Origin: Amoebophrya sp. A120
Lineage: Eukaryota; Sar; Dinophyceae; Syndiniales; Amoebophryaceae
Length of the DNA stretch: 64,000 bases
Assembly: GCA_905178155.1 (NCBI GenBank)
Contig: CAJINV010000014.1
Span: 310,001 to 374,000 of the forward strand
Direction of reading: 5' to 3'
The position numbers and the translations under genes are program-made. The notes under the pieces are model-generated. The model was not told the origin of the DNA. It saw only the letters and a list, made by a program, of their open reading frames with translations, and ran no database searches. This document shows positions 63,632 through 64,000 of the stretch, in pieces (position 1 is the stretch's first letter; the number at the start of each line of letters is the position of its first letter).

Positions 63632-64000
63632 NNNNNNNNNNNNNNNNNNNNNNNNNNNNNNNNNNNNNNNNNNNNNNNNNNNNNNNNNNNNNNNNNNNNN
63701 NNNNNNNNNNNNNNNNNNNNNNNNNNNNNNNNNNNNNNNNNNNNNNNNNNNNNNNNNNNNNNNNNNNNNNNNNNNNNNNNNNNNNNNNNNNNNNNNNNNN
63801 NNNNNNNNNNNNNNNNNNNNNNNNNNNNNNNNNNNNNNNNNNNNNNNNNNNNNNNNNNNNNNNNNNNNNNNNNNNNNNNNNNNNNNNNNNNNNNNNNNNN
63901 NNNNNNNNNNNNNNNNNNNNNNNNNNNNNNNNNNNNNNNNNNNNNNNNNNNNNNNNNNNNNNNNNNNNNNNNNNNNNNNNNNNNNNNNNNNNNNNNNNNN
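63632..64000. other. Assembly gap
   Basis: A run of 369 N; no sequence information. Confidence 0.99.

Overview
The window is eukaryotic nuclear DNA. It has spliced genes, proteins full of low-complexity Ser/Gln/Ala tracts, a cytosolic ribosomal protein (eL30) with a GT-AG intron, a ciliary protein (CFAP251/WDR66), a Misato/DML1 homologue and a two-pore K+ channel. Every gene I can reconstruct lies on the minus strand, about 62 kb in one direction, as in dinoflagellate gene arrays. Many genes are interrupted by short transposon-like introns (introner elements) with terminal inverted repeats, target-site duplications (TSDs) and no GT-AG ends. From general knowledge this combination fits the syndinian dinoflagellate parasites (Amoebophrya-like). 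The assignment is an inference and no database was searched.

Layout, written low to high coordinate while transcription runs high to low. 1191-8787 is CFAP251 (19 exons, 975 aa). 9943-13211 is a two-pore K+ channel (529 aa). 14077-18322 is a coiled-coil protein (554 aa, all 12 introns are introners). 19013-28654 is a giant protein with WD40-like segments (2,638 aa), whose coding sequence is split by a 1,088-bp introner. 28730-32458 is a Gln-rich protein (1,242 aa, no intron). 35261-40368 is a 1,001-aa low-complexity protein with a segment like the RNA 2'-phosphotransferase (KptA/Tpt1) N-terminal domain. 43403-47138 is a membrane-anchored RING protein (1,004 aa) interrupted by a 290-bp palindromic introner. 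49689-50446 is an 89-aa membrane protein and 51294-52253 an 88-aa coiled-coil protein. 53041-55248 is Misato/DML1. 56349-56987 is ribosomal protein eL30. 58207-58596 is a small acidic protein. 59253-63095 is a large disordered protein whose 5' end lies near an assembly gap (63632-64000).

The main discovery is the introner system. I delimited 46 elements in at least ten terminal-repeat families. Most begin TAT and end ATA and sit between copies of a 5-bp direct repeat: 24 pairs are identical and 13 more match at 4 of 5 bases. Removing the element plus one repeat copy restores the reading frame at every one of the 46 junctions. It also regenerates conserved motifs, such as the second K+ channel filter (VG|FGD) and the CFAP251 propeller and EF-hand regions. 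Ordinary GT-AG introns coexist in the same genes. Members of one family are spliced from both orientations relative to the gene, and otherwise unrelated families share an internal TTTGTNATGC box.
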